NCBI RefSeq assembly: GCF_002849655.1
Contig: NZ_PDNW01000001.1
Location: 474,097-538,096 of the forward strand
DNA: 64,000 nucleotides
Origin: Pollutimonas subterranea
GTDB taxonomy: Bacteria; Pseudomonadota; Gammaproteobacteria; Burkholderiales; Burkholderiaceae_B
Direction of reading: 5' to 3'
Part shown: positions 51,162 through 60,992 of the stretch, one piece after another
How the letters are laid out: every line of letters starts with the position of its first letter
How positions within the stretch are numbered: position 1 is the stretch's first letter
Translations under genes and position numbers: made by a program
Notes under the pieces: generated by a model
Database searches by the model: none
Seen by the model: only the letters and a program-made list of their open reading frames with translations
What the model was told of the DNA's origin: nothing

Positions 51162-51908
51162 ATGGATCGCATTATCTATACGGCCGCCGGCGGCGCCGCG
51201 CGGGTGCTGGAACAGCAGGCTGTCATCAGCAACAACATGGCCAACGTCGGCACCACCGGTTTTCGCGAACAGATGGCGATCTACCGGTCGGTGCCGGTCG
51301 TGGGCCAGCCTGGCCTGCCAACGCGGGTGTCAACGGTAACCGCCACGCCCACCAGCAATTTCGGGCAGGGCGTCATGGCCGAGACCGGTCATGCGTTGGA
51401 CCTGGCCGTTACGGGCGATGGCTGGTTCAGCGTACAGACACCGCAAGGCGAGGCCTATACCCGTGCGGGTGAACTGGCCGTGAACCAGGATAATCTGCTG
51501 GTGAACCAGCAGGGCTATCCGGTGCTCTCGAACGATGGCGGGCCGATAGAAATTCCTGAGCGCGGCAGTGTGAGCTTTTCCGGCGACGGGCAGATCAGCG
51601 CGCTTGGCGCCGGCGATAATCCGGGCGACATCCAGCAATTGGGACAGCTCAAATTGGTCAATCCACCCGCTGCATCCATGCAGCGTGGCGACGATGGTTT
51701 GTTCCGCTTGGCCGGTGGCGAGGCTGCCCAGGCCGATCCGCAGGTGCGCATGGTTTCCGGCTTTGTTGAAAAAAGCAATGTGAATCCCGCGGAAGCGATG
51801 GTCGGCATGATCGCCAATGCGCGCCGCTTTGAAATGCAGATGAAGATAATCCAGGACGCCAGCTCGAACGCCGAGCGCGCCAACTCCATACTGTCGTCAA
51901 ATAATTAA
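51162..51908 (+). CDS. flgF: Flagellar distal rod protein FlgF
   Basis: A 248-residue rod protein. QQAVISNNMANVGTTGFREQ at the start and EKSNVNPAEAMVGMIANARRFEMQ at the end are typical. It follows flgE by 12 bp and precedes flgG. Confidence 0.94.
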   Translation: MDRIIYTAAGGAARVLEQQAVISNNMANVGTTGFREQMAIYRSVPVVGQPGLPTRVSTVTATPTSNFGQGVMAETGHALDLAVTGDGWFSVQTPQGEAYTRAGELAVNQDNLLVNQQGYPVLSNDGGPIEIPERGSVSFSGDGQISALGAGDNPGDIQQLGQLKLVNPPAASMQRGDDGLFRLAGGEAAQADPQVRMVSGFVEKSNVNPAEAMVGMIANARRFEMQMKIIQDASSNAERANSILSSNN

Positions 51909-51952
51909 TGTTGCGTTCCGTGCAGGCCCTGCTTGCACAGTAAGGAAAGAAA

Positions 51953-52738
51953 ATGATCCGCTCTCTTTGGATTGCCAAAACCGGTCTGGAATCCCAGCAG
52001 ACCAATATGGACGTCATCTCGAATAACCTGGCCAACGTCAATACGACGGGCTTCAAGCGCGGCCGCGCGGTGTTCGAAGATTTGATGTATCAGACCATAC
52101 GCCAGCCAGGCGCCCAGGTCGGTGCCGCCAATCAGCTGCCGTCGGGCCTGCAAATCGGTACCGGTGTGCGCACCGTGGCCACCGAACGCATCCATAGCCA
52201 GGGCAACCTTAAAGAAACCGGCAATGACCTGGATATCGCCATTCAGGGCAAAGGCTTTCTGCAGGTCGAGATGCCCGACGGAACATTTTCCTATACCCGC
52301 GATGGCAGCCTGCAAGTGGACCAGAACGGCCAGTTGGTAACGGCCGGCGGCTATCCCATACAGCCGCCCATCAACATTCCGGACAATGCGTTGTCGGTGT
52401 CGATCGGCCGTGACGGTACGGTGTCGGTCACCCAGCCGGGCGCCACGGGAATCAGCGTGGAAATCGGTCAATTGCAGCTGAATACATTCATCAATCCCAC
52501 CGGCTTGCAAAGCGCGGGCGAGAACCTGTATGTGGAAACGGATGCCTCGGGTCCGGCCAACCTTGCCCAGCCCGGCCTTGATGGTGCCGGCCTGGTTTTG
52601 CAGCAGTACACGGAAACCTCGAACGTGAACGTCGCCGAGGAACTGGTCAACATGATCACCACGCAGCGCGCCTATGAAATGAACAGCAAGGCCGTCCAGA
52701 CTTCCGACCAGATGCTGGCGCGCCTGACTCAGCTTTAA
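51953..52738 (+). CDS. flgG: Flagellar distal rod protein FlgG
   Basis: A 261-residue rod protein with the near-invariant N-terminus ([20 protein letters not shown]) and C-terminus ([20 protein letters not shown]). It makes the long distal rod that crosses the peptidoglycan. It is followed 2 bp later by flgH. Confidence 0.96.
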   Translation: MIRSLWIAKTGLESQQTNMDVISNNLANVNTTGFKRGRAVFEDLMYQTIRQPGAQVGAANQLPSGLQIGTGVRTVATERIHSQGNLKETGNDLDIAIQGKGFLQVEMPDGTFSYTRDGSLQVDQNGQLVTAGGYPIQPPINIPDNALSVSIGRDGTVSVTQPGATGISVEIGQLQLNTFINPTGLQSAGENLYVETDASGPANLAQPGLDGAGLVLQQYTETSNVNVAEELVNMITTQRAYEMNSKAVQTSDQMLARLTQL

Positions 52739-52740
52739 TA

Positions 52741-53427
52741 ATGTTTAAACGCCTTCGACTCGTAGTGGTGGGTTTGGCTGTGGCGCTGGCCTCGGGTTGT
52801 GCGCTGGTGCCACCCGAACCCGTGGTGACCGGACCATTGACTGCAGCGCCGCCGTTGCCGCCTATGCCGGCCGTGCAGGCCAACGGTTCGATCTATCAAC
52901 CCACCGCCTATGGCAACTATCCGCTGTTCGAAGACCGCCGCCCTCGTAACGTGGGCGACATTGTCACGGTGGTCATACAGGAAAAGACGAACGCGGCAAA
53001 GAACGTCCAGACCACGACAGACCGCAGCGGCAGCGCCATGTTCGGCGTGGCCCTGGCGCCGGCGATGTTGCCGAACGAGGTGGGCGCCAAGCAGAGTTTC
53101 GATATTTCGGGCGAGAACGCATCCCAGGGTAAAGGCTCGACGCGTGCCGACAATACGTTCTCGGGCACATTGACGACTACCGTCATCGGCGTATTGCCCA
53201 ACGGCAATCTACAGATCGCCGGGGACAAGCAAATAGCCATCAATCGCGGCAGCGAACACATCCGTTTCTCGGGTGTCGTGGATCCGCGCTCGGTGACTGG
53301 ATCGAACACGGTTTCCTCCACCCAGGTGGCCGACGCTCGCATCGAGTTTCGCAGCAAGGGCACCATGGATGAAGTTCAAACCATGGGCTGGCTGCAACGC
53401 TTTTTCCTGAATGTTTCCCCGTTCTAA
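52741..53427 (+). CDS. flgH: Flagellar L-ring lipoprotein FlgH
   Basis: A 228-residue lipoprotein. The signal peptide ends at a lipobox (LASGCA, Cys about 20), then come the FlgH motifs [18 protein letters not shown] and [16 protein letters not shown]. It forms the outer-membrane bushing of the rod. Confidence 0.94.
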   Translation: MFKRLRLVVVGLAVALASGCALVPPEPVVTGPLTAAPPLPPMPAVQANGSIYQPTAYGNYPLFEDRRPRNVGDIVTVVIQEKTNAAKNVQTTTDRSGSAMFGVALAPAMLPNEVGAKQSFDISGENASQGKGSTRADNTFSGTLTTTVIGVLPNGNLQIAGDKQIAINRGSEHIRFSGVVDPRSVTGSNTVSSTQVADARIEFRSKGTMDEVQTMGWLQRFFLNVSPF

Positions 53428-54574
53428 CAAGGTACCGGTTTTGATTTCCAATTTCTTCAGCCGACTGGGCCACCAAGGGCGACGCCTGGCCTTGGGCGCG
53501 CTTTGCATGCTGGCCGCAAGCGCGGTGCAAGCCGAAAGAATCAAGGACATTGCGTCGATACAAGGCGTGCGTGCCAATCAACTGATTGGTTACGGCCTGG
53601 TGGTGGGCCTGGATGGCAGCGGCGATCAAGTCCGCCAGACGCCATTCACCCAGCAAAGCCTGACCAATATGTTGTCGCAACTGGGCGTGACGGTTCCCCA
53701 GGGTACGAATATGCAGGTCAAGAACGTGGCTGCGGCCATCGTAACGGCCAGGCTGCCTGCCTTTGCACAGCCCGGGCAGACGGTGGACGTGGTGGTTTCA
53801 TCCATGGGTAATGCCAAGAGCCTGCGTGGCGGCACATTGTTGATGACGCCCATGAAGGGTGCCAACGGCCAAGTCTATGCGATTGCACAGGGTAACTTGC
53901 TGGTTGGCGGTGCGGGGGCCTCGGCCGGCGGTTCCAGCGTACAAGTGAATCAACTGAACGGCGGCATTATTTCCAATGGCGCGATTATCGAGCGCAGCGT
54001 TCCCACCACCTATGTACGCGACGGCATCATCAATCTGGAGCTGAACACCACCGACTTCGGCGCGGCACAAAATATGGTCACGGCCTTGAATACGCGTTTC
54101 GGCCCGAGCACGGCATCGGCACTGGATGGCCGGGTCGTCCAGTTGCGCGGCCCCGTGGATCCCGCCGCGCAAGCGGCATTCCTTTCCCAGGTCGAAAATC
54201 TTCAGGTCAACCTGCCTCCCGCACGTGCCAAGGTGGTCATCAATGCGCGCACGGGTTCGGTCGTCATGAATCGTACCGTGACGATAGACGAAGCCGCCAT
54301 CGCCTACGGAAATCTCTCCGTCGTCATCAGCCAGGACGCCCAGGTCAACCAGCCCGATACACCGTTTGCGGGCGGCCAGACCGTCGTGACGCAGAGTACG
54401 CAGATCGAGATGACATCTGACCAGGGCAGCTTGCAGCGCGTACGCACAAGCGCCAACCTGGCCGACGTAGTGAAAGCGCTAAATGCCCTTGGCGCCACGC
54501 CGCAGGACTTGTTATCCATCCTGCAGAACCTGAAAAGTGCCGGCGCGTTGCGCGCCGACCTGGAAATCATCTAG
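53411..54574 (+). CDS. flgI: Flagellar P-ring protein FlgI
   Basis: A protein of up to 387 residues. A signal peptide ends at VQA, then [25 protein letters not shown], the FlgI signature. It forms the periplasmic P-ring. Two starts are possible: ATG at 53411, overlapping flgH by 17 bp, or TTG at 53441, which has AAGGT at a better distance and gives a more usual 31-residue signal peptide. Confidence 0.94.
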   Translation: MFPRSNKVPVLISNFFSRLGHQGRRLALGALCMLAASAVQAERIKDIASIQGVRANQLIGYGLVVGLDGSGDQVRQTPFTQQSLTNMLSQLGVTVPQGTNMQVKNVAAAIVTARLPAFAQPGQTVDVVVSSMGNAKSLRGGTLLMTPMKGANGQVYAIAQGNLLVGGAGASAGGSSVQVNQLNGGIISNGAIIERSVPTTYVRDGIINLELNTTDFGAAQNMVTALNTRFGPSTASALDGRVVQLRGPVDPAAQAAFLSQVENLQVNLPPARAKVVINARTGSVVMNRTVTIDEAAIAYGNLSVVISQDAQVNQPDTPFAGGQTVVTQSTQIEMTSDQGSLQRVRTSANLADVVKALNALGATPQDLLSILQNLKSAGALRADLEII

Positions 54575-54581
54575 GCCGAAT

Positions 54582-55574
54582 ATGTCGCTCGTGCAATATA
54601 CCCCTCGTCCCGGTAATCCAGCGGCATCGACCCTGGATTTCAATGCGCTCAATAGCCTTAAGCGCGGCGTCAGCGAAGGTGCCAATGCGCCGCTGGCAGA
54701 GCAAAAGAAAGTGGCGCAGCAGTTTGAAGCGCTTTTCATCCAGCAGATGCTCAAGCAGGCACGCCAGGGTTCCACAACAACTGGAGTGTTCGATAGTCAG
54801 CAAACGCGCTTGGCCCAGAGCATGGGCGATGAGCAAATGTCGCTGCAGCTGGCCGATCCGGGAATTGGTCTTGCCCAGGCACTGCTTGCGCAGATACAGG
54901 GAGGTCAGGGAGCGGCGCCTGTCAGCGGCATGGGTAGCGCGAATGGCCAGCTTCCCGAGTTGGCTGCAACGCGCCTTCCTGCGCTGAAATCCCGGATAGG
55001 CGGGGATCGGAGCAGCGATGCATCGTCAATTTCAGGCCTCATCAATCTATTGAGCAAGAACCCGCTATCCGAAAAAATTTATTCCGCCATCAAGGGCGCG
55101 CCCAAGCATATCGAGACCTTCGTTTCGAAAATGTCAGAGGCTGCCAAATTCGCGGCTCATGAAAGCGGCGTGCCCGCCAAGCTGATACTGAGCCAGGCAG
55201 CGCTGGAATCGGGATGGGGCCGCCGCGAGATCATGCGCGAAGACGGCACGACCAGCCACAACCTGTTTGGCATCAAGGCGACTTCGGGCTGGAAGGGCAA
55301 GGTGGTCAACGTCATGACGACGGAATATGTCGACGGCGTGCCTCGCAAGATGACGCAGCCATTTCGTGCCTATGACTCGTATGCCGAATCGTTCGCCGAC
55401 TACGCCCGCTTGATCGGCCAGAACAAGCGCTACAGCGACGTGGTGGGCGCGCCGACCGCCGAAGCGGCTGCGCACCGGATCCAGGCTGCGGGCTATGCGA
55501 CTGACCCGGCCTATGCCGAGAAACTGATTTCCATCATGAGCTACTTCGACACCGGTCCGAAGCGCGGAGTTTGA
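54582..55574 (+). CDS. flgJ: Flagellar rod cap and peptidoglycan hydrolase FlgJ
   Basis: A 330-residue two-domain protein. The N-terminal rod-cap domain has QQFEALFIQQMLKQAR. The C-terminal glucosaminidase domain (about 185-325) has ILSQAALESGWGRREI and SHNLFGIKATSGWKG, with the catalytic Glu in LESGWG. It opens the murein for rod growth. The start at 54582 follows the flgI stop by 7 bp. Confidence 0.95.
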   Translation: MSLVQYTPRPGNPAASTLDFNALNSLKRGVSEGANAPLAEQKKVAQQFEALFIQQMLKQARQGSTTTGVFDSQQTRLAQSMGDEQMSLQLADPGIGLAQALLAQIQGGQGAAPVSGMGSANGQLPELAATRLPALKSRIGGDRSSDASSISGLINLLSKNPLSEKIYSAIKGAPKHIETFVSKMSEAAKFAAHESGVPAKLILSQAALESGWGRREIMREDGTTSHNLFGIKATSGWKGKVVNVMTTEYVDGVPRKMTQPFRAYDSYAESFADYARLIGQNKRYSDVVGAPTAEAAAHRIQAAGYATDPAYAEKLISIMSYFDTGPKRGV

Positions 55575-55586
55575 GCCGTAAAGGCC

Positions 55587-55613
55587 TAAAGCTTTTGGGC
55601 GAGCTGTCGTTAA
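55587..55613 (+). promoter_or_regulatory. Sigma-28 promoter for flgK-flgL
   Basis: TAAAGCTT, an 11-base spacer and GTCGTTAA resemble the sigma-28 consensus (13 of 16 positions by my count). It lies 65 bp before flgK, in the only sizeable gap of the flgB-L run, fitting late (class III) expression of the hook-filament junction genes. Confidence 0.65.
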
Positions 55614-55677
55614 CGTTATACATAGTCTTGATATACGGGTTGGCGCCAGCGTCGGCCTGACTAAAGCGGAATCTTTC

Positions 55678-57327
55678 ATGAATTTAGCCAACCTGGGTCT
55701 TTCGGGTTTAAATGCGGCCTCTAACCGCCTGCAAACGGCCGGCCACAATATCAACAACGCGGCCACGGTAGGCTTCAATCGCCAGACCGTACTCGTGCAA
55801 ACGGCGGGCTCAACCAGCACAGGTGCCGGGTATATCGGTCGCGGAGTACAAGCGGTCACGGTGCAGCGGTCCTACGACAGCTTCTTGTCCCGCCAACTGG
55901 TCGGCGCGCAGACCACGGGCGCCGCGCTGGTGTCCTACGGCAATGAGATATCCCAAGTCAACAACCTGTTTGCCGACCGCACTGTTGGCATTACACCTGC
56001 ACTGCAGAATTTTTTCGACAGCATTCAGGCCGTTGCCTCGGCACCCGCCGACAGCGCCGCGCGCCAGGAAATGCTGGGGCGTGCATCGAGCCTGGTCTCG
56101 CAGTTGAATAACAGCAATGCATTCCTGGACAGCCAACGCAATAATATCAATACACAGATCACGACGACGGTCACGCAAATCAACAGCTATGTCGAGCGTG
56201 TCCGCGACCTCAATACGCAAATCACGACGGCGCGTGCCAGCAGTTCCAATCACGAGCCTAATGATCTGCTTGACCAACGCGACCAGCTTGTTTCTGAGCT
56301 AAGCCAGTTGGTCGAGGTAAAGGTTTACGAGCAGGACGGCAATGTCAGCCTTTCAATAGGCAACGGCCAGATGCTGCTCGGCGGCGATACCGCGTTTCCC
56401 TTGGTGGCCCAACCCTCTGCCGCCGACCATTCACGGGTTATCGTGGCTTATACGGCGATTGGGAGCGACGGAAAAGCAATGTCGGTCGAAATGAACGAAT
56501 CATCAATCAAGGGCGGCGCCTTAGGCGGATTGTTGACCTATCGTCGCGAATCGCTGGACGCCGTCCAGAACGATTTGGGCCGCATGGCGGCCGGTATAGC
56601 TATTGCTGTTAATGGTGTACATGCCACCGGCGAAGATTTGAACGGTGTCGCAGGCGGTGTGTTCTTTGCTTTGCGGGCTCTTGGTTCGCTTCCCAACTCC
56701 CAGAATACTGGGGGTGCAAATATCGCTGTGGCCTTCAGTGATGTCAACAAGCTGACAGGGCAGGATTACCGGATTGAGTTTGACGGAAATACATACGTCG
56801 CGACCAGTATTCCCGGCGGCACAGTGACCGACCTCGGAGTTCCCGCGGTGGGCGGGAGCATTGACTTCGAAGGACTGACGTTGGACTTGACAGGCCCGCC
56901 CACCAGCGGCGATTCCTGGCTGATTCAGCCTACCCGATCCGCCGCGGGCGGTATCTCATTGGCCATTACGGATCCTGCGAAAATCGCTGCTGCAACGGCA
57001 AACACGGGTACGGCTAACGGCGGAGCCGCTTTGGAATTGGCGCAGTTGCAAACCAAGAAGGTGCTTGGCAATGACTCGATGAGCTTGAACGAAGCTTTTT
57101 CACAGATCGTGAATAAAGTGGGCGTGCAGACTCAGCAAAACGGCACCGCGGCCAAGGCGCAAGCGGCGCTCATCCAACAAAACTTTGCGGCGCAACAGAC
57201 TTTGTCGGGTGTGAACCTGGACGAAGAGTACGTAAATCTGACCCGCTATCAAGAGCAATACAGTGCGGCTGCCCGGCTGATCGAGGTCAGTTCCAACTTG
57301 TTCGATACTTTGCTGGGCATGCGCTAG
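55678..57327 (+). CDS. flgK: Flagellar hook-associated protein FlgK
   Basis: A 549-residue junction protein. The N-terminus (GLSGLNAASNRLQTAGHNINN) and C-terminus (VNLDEEYVNLTRYQEQYSAAARLI) are typical. The middle holds a module at about 353-418 ending GPPTSGDSWLIQP, resembling two modules in the neighbouring FlgL. It is exported with FlgN and joins hook to filament. Confidence 0.94.
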   Translation: MNLANLGLSGLNAASNRLQTAGHNINNAATVGFNRQTVLVQTAGSTSTGAGYIGRGVQAVTVQRSYDSFLSRQLVGAQTTGAALVSYGNEISQVNNLFADRTVGITPALQNFFDSIQAVASAPADSAARQEMLGRASSLVSQLNNSNAFLDSQRNNINTQITTTVTQINSYVERVRDLNTQITTARASSSNHEPNDLLDQRDQLVSELSQLVEVKVYEQDGNVSLSIGNGQMLLGGDTAFPLVAQPSAADHSRVIVAYTAIGSDGKAMSVEMNESSIKGGALGGLLTYRRESLDAVQNDLGRMAAGIAIAVNGVHATGEDLNGVAGGVFFALRALGSLPNSQNTGGANIAVAFSDVNKLTGQDYRIEFDGNTYVATSIPGGTVTDLGVPAVGGSIDFEGLTLDLTGPPTSGDSWLIQPTRSAAGGISLAITDPAKIAAATANTGTANGGAALELAQLQTKKVLGNDSMSLNEAFSQIVNKVGVQTQQNGTAAKAQAALIQQNFAAQQTLSGVNLDEEYVNLTRYQEQYSAAARLIEVSSNLFDTLLGMR

Positions 57328-57394
57328 GTTTTTAAGACACATAGTCCGCCCCAGCCCAGTTTAAGTTTCAGCGTCATTTTTCAGGATTTTCGTC

Positions 57395-58945
57395 ATGCGC
57401 ATTAGTTCCAATTTGTTATTCCAGACGGGACTTAATTCCATCACCGCCCAGCAGTCAGACCTTTTGCATCTGTACGAGCAAATCGGAAGCGGGAAGCGCA
57501 TGATTACTCCCGCCGACGATCCCTTGGCGGCGGCACAGGCGGTCAATATCAGCCAGTCGCAGTCATTGAACGCACGTTTTGGGGTGAATCGTGGGGTTGC
57601 CACAACGAATTTGGCGACTGAGGAAAATGCGCTTACCTCCATGACCTTGTTGCTCCAAGACCTGAAGACCAATCTGATTGCAGCGGGTAACGGCACCTTA
57701 TCGGATGCTGATCGCGCGACGCTGAGCAATGTGTTGTCGAACGCTCGAGATAGTATGTTGGGGCTTGCCAATACCACTGATGGTAGCGGGCAGTATCTTT
57801 TTTCCGGAGCTCAAGGCGGCAGCGCAGCTTATCAAGATGTAAATGGCAAGATCACATATATGGGTGACGCGGGCCAGCGCAAGATACAGGCTGATCAGAC
57901 ACGTCAGATCGCTGGTAGTGACGTCGGCTCCGATGTTTTCAATCGTGCCGCGCCTGGTACGACCAACTACCTTACCTCGGTTGGTACTAACACTATTACG
58001 AATTTGGGCAACCAAGGCACAGGCGTAATAGCTAGCCCTACGATTTCTGACCAGAATGCGGCAGGCGCTGGCAATACCTATGCGATTAAGTTCTCCGAAA
58101 CGGTTCCCAATAGCTATACCGTTGAGGTAAGCGATCGCTTGGGCAACCCCGTAGGGACACCAGCAACCGGTACATGGAGTCCAACGTCGGGTTCATCTAT
58201 TAATCTTCCAGGCGGCGTCGAAGTGAAGTTTTCTGGAAGCCCGGCGCTGGGTGACAGTTTTGTAGTCGAGCCGGCAAATACCTCGAGCCATGTGGTCACT
58301 CCTGTGACGAGTGGTAATGCCAGGATCAGCTCCCCCGTCGTAAGCGACTACTCGATCACCCGCCCAGGGGATGTGTATAGCATTGCGTTCACCGATACAG
58401 ATGAATATACGGTGACCGTTACGAACTCGAACCCGCTTTATCCAACGATAACTCTGGCAGGAGAGAAGTTTGTTCCCGGTCAGGAAAATACGATCACCCT
58501 TCCACACGGCATGGAGGTCAAGATTGCTGGAGCGCCGGTTGCAGGTGATGCATTCACGATAGAAGCCGCAGCTACTCAAACCGACCTCGATATTTTCGCG
58601 ACGCTAGACGGCATCATTAAGTCCCTCGAGCTTCCCATCCAGGATTCCCCAGAAGCACAGGCCGCCTTCCAGAACAACCTGGCCACTGCCATGCAGCGCC
58701 TGGACGTCAACTACAACAATATCCTGACGGTTCGCGCCTCGGTGGGTGCGCGCATGAATGAACTGGACTCTATTGGCGCAACCGGCAGCGCGCGGGCGTT
58801 GAGCTACAGCTCACAGTTGTCGAAGCTGGAAGACGTGGACTATTACACGGCCACGACCCAGTTGCAGTTGCGCTCGACAGCGCTCGAGGCCGCGTCGCTG
58901 GCGTTCAAGAAAATCCAGGGTCTCGGTTTATTCAACACAAGATAG
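57395..58945 (+). CDS. flgL: Flagellar hook-associated protein FlgL, enlarged
   Basis: A 516-residue junction protein, well above the roughly 300-400 residues common for FlgL. The conserved ends are normal: MRISSNLLFQ with GKRMITPADDPLAAAQAV at the start, and the helical C-terminus from about 400. The middle (about 209-392) consists of two similar modules of about 83 residues, each ending in a GDxFxVE-type motif (PALGDSFVVEPA and PVAGDAFTIEAA). These would be displayed on the filament base. It lies 67 bp after flgK. Confidence 0.92.
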   Translation: MRISSNLLFQTGLNSITAQQSDLLHLYEQIGSGKRMITPADDPLAAAQAVNISQSQSLNARFGVNRGVATTNLATEENALTSMTLLLQDLKTNLIAAGNGTLSDADRATLSNVLSNARDSMLGLANTTDGSGQYLFSGAQGGSAAYQDVNGKITYMGDAGQRKIQADQTRQIAGSDVGSDVFNRAAPGTTNYLTSVGTNTITNLGNQGTGVIASPTISDQNAAGAGNTYAIKFSETVPNSYTVEVSDRLGNPVGTPATGTWSPTSGSSINLPGGVEVKFSGSPALGDSFVVEPANTSSHVVTPVTSGNARISSPVVSDYSITRPGDVYSIAFTDTDEYTVTVTNSNPLYPTITLAGEKFVPGQENTITLPHGMEVKIAGAPVAGDAFTIEAAATQTDLDIFATLDGIIKSLELPIQDSPEAQAAFQNNLATAMQRLDVNYNNILTVRASVGARMNELDSIGATGSARALSYSSQLSKLEDVDYYTATTQLQLRSTALEAASLAFKKIQGLGLFNTR

Positions 58946-59006
58946 ATTTAACAAAACAGCAGGATTGCGTCCGCATGGGCGCCAAGAGACAAAGTGAGAA
59001 CGAGTA

Positions 59007-60518
59007 ATGATATTCAAGCAGCTACAACTTAGGACCAGTCTTTTAATCGTTGTGTTATTGCTGTCGGTGCTGACCCTGGCCGCCGTGGCGGTGGGCTGGT
59101 CGGGCCAGCAGGATATTCTCACCCAGCTTTCGGGCGCGGGCAGCGTCAACGCGACGGTGGCGGCAACCATCGCAAGTACCCAGTATGTATTCATCGGTTT
59201 GGCAGTCCTGGCAATTGTGCTGGGGCTGTGGGCATACATCACATTGTCGCGTAACGTTTTGCGCCCGCTTAGGGACGTGGGCGACGTTTTCGACCACATG
59301 GCTTCGGGTGATTTGACCCAGCGTATCGACGTATCGTCCGAGAACGAAATCGGCACGATCTACCTGGCGCTCAAGCGTTTGCAGGACAGCTTGGGCCGTA
59401 TCGTGGGTACGGCACGTCACGGCATGAACGAGATCAACCTCGGTTCGCAGCATATCCTTGCGGGCAATACCGATCTAAGCAGCCGCACAGAGCAACAGGC
59501 CGCGGCATTGCAGCAGACCGCCGCCAGCATGGAAGAGCTTGCCAGCACGGTGAAGCAGAATGCCGATAATGCACGCCAAGCCAATCAGTTGGCGGCCAGC
59601 GCATCTGATGTGGCGCAGCGCGGCGGCCAAGCCGTCGGCGAAGTCGTCACCACCATGCAGGCGATTTCCGCCAGCTCACGCAAAATTTCCGACATTGTCG
59701 GTGTTATTGACAGCATTGCGTTCCAGACCAACATCCTGGCCTTGAATGCGGCCGTGGAAGCGGCACGTGCCGGCGAGCAGGGCAAAGGCTTTGCGGTGGT
59801 GGCATCTGAAGTGCGTGCGCTGGCTCAGCGCAGCGCCCAGGCGGCCAAGGAAATCAAGGGCCTTATCGAAGATTCGGTGAAGAAGGTTACCGAAGGTTCG
59901 ACCCAGGTCGAGCGCGCCGGCTCCACCATGCAGGAAATCGTATCGTCCGTGGCCCGCGTTACGGACATCATGGGCGAGATTTCGGCCGCTACGACCGAGC
60001 AAGCTTCAGGCATCGACCAGATCAACCATGCGGTCAACCAGATGGACCGCGTCACGCAACAGAACGCGATTTTGGTTGAAGAAGCCGCCTCGTCGGCCAG
60101 TGGCCTGGGCGAACAGGTCGCCAATGTCAGTGGCGCCTTGTCGGTGTTCAAGATCCTGGAAAACCAGGTCATCGACGTGGCGGCCACCCAAATCCGGTCA
60201 ACGCCGAAGCGGGCAACCATGTCGCATTCAGCATCCACGCAGGGCTCAACGACGAAAGCCGCCGGCACCCGACCTGCCGCGCTCGGAATGGGCAGCGCGA
60301 ACAATTCGGCTAAACAGGGTCCCGCTCAAGACACAGGTCGTTCGGCCACGAGCCAACGGCCCCACGCGGTGCCGCGATCGGCCGGGCCGCGTCCGGCCGG
60401 GCCGCGTACGGCAGCAGCGAACGCCAACGGCGACAGCCCTGACGCGATAAAGGTCAATCCAGCGGCAAACGCATCCGTGCGCAAACAGGCCACGGATGAC
60501 GAATGGGTTGAATTTTGA
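59007..60518 (+). CDS. Methyl-accepting chemotaxis protein with tiny periplasmic loop
   Basis: A 503-residue receptor. TM1 is about 10-30 and TM2 about 58-80, with only about 27 residues between, so there is no room for a periplasmic ligand domain. HAMP, methylation helices and the tip [20 protein letters not shown] are normal. A Pro/Ala/Thr/Arg-rich linker of about 100 residues leads to the end EWVEF, which fits the xWxxF peptide that tethers CheR and CheB. It is the only receptor in the window with this tether. Its stop overlaps the next start (TGATG). The signal sensed is unknown; membrane or redox state is one guess. Confidence 0.9.
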   Translation: MIFKQLQLRTSLLIVVLLLSVLTLAAVAVGWSGQQDILTQLSGAGSVNATVAATIASTQYVFIGLAVLAIVLGLWAYITLSRNVLRPLRDVGDVFDHMASGDLTQRIDVSSENEIGTIYLALKRLQDSLGRIVGTARHGMNEINLGSQHILAGNTDLSSRTEQQAAALQQTAASMEELASTVKQNADNARQANQLAASASDVAQRGGQAVGEVVTTMQAISASSRKISDIVGVIDSIAFQTNILALNAAVEAARAGEQGKGFAVVASEVRALAQRSAQAAKEIKGLIEDSVKKVTEGSTQVERAGSTMQEIVSSVARVTDIMGEISAATTEQASGIDQINHAVNQMDRVTQQNAILVEEAASSASGLGEQVANVSGALSVFKILENQVIDVAATQIRSTPKRATMSHSASTQGSTTKAAGTRPAALGMGSANNSAKQGPAQDTGRSATSQRPHAVPRSAGPRPAGPRTAAANANGDSPDAIKVNPAANASVRKQATDDEWVEF

Positions 60519-60925
60519 TGCAGGGTTTTGTCGTCGTCGCGCGACGTTTGTTCGCCAGCCTGTTCGTGGCAATCGCCTGTGGCTTGGGCCTTGCCGCGTG
60601 CAGCACGACGGGTAGTTCTTTTGATTCCTCTGGCTTGCGCTATCTTGTGGCAGGCCAGACGACGCTCGATGAAGCGAGCGGCTTGCTGCATTCCGCACCC
60701 ACGGACACCTACCGGCAGCAAGACGGTTCCGCGATGGCACGATGGTCTCACAAGGCCTCCATGGTGACCGACGCGATTTACTTCAATCAGGAACTGTGGC
60801 TGGCCTTCGGTCCCGACGGCCGCTTTCAACGTATCGTGAAAAGCGAGAATATCCCTCGCGCGAATATGTTCCAGGGTGGCGCCCGCGTTGACGCCAATGC
60901 GGTTTCTTATCCCACGCAGCCGTAG
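60518..60925 (+). CDS. Small BamE-like lipoprotein coupled to a chemoreceptor
   Basis: A 135-residue lipoprotein. The signal peptide has the lipobox LAAC (Cys28). The mature part reads like a BamE/SmpA-type fold: an opening LVAGQTTLDEASGLLHSAP, then a strand-rich stretch ending LWLAFGPDGRFQRIV. The likeness is by pattern only. The start is fixed by the TGATG overlap with the receptor stop, implying translational coupling. A role in outer-membrane assembly, or in signalling with the receptor, is open. Confidence 0.7.
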   Translation: MQGFVVVARRLFASLFVAIACGLGLAACSTTGSSFDSSGLRYLVAGQTTLDEASGLLHSAPTDTYRQQDGSAMARWSHKASMVTDAIYFNQELWLAFGPDGRFQRIVKSENIPRANMFQGGARVDANAVSYPTQP

Positions 60926-60992
60926 TTCCATGACTCCAGTCCGCCGCCATCTTTGGTGAAGCCAAGATCCATAACGCTATTCAGGTCTAAAT

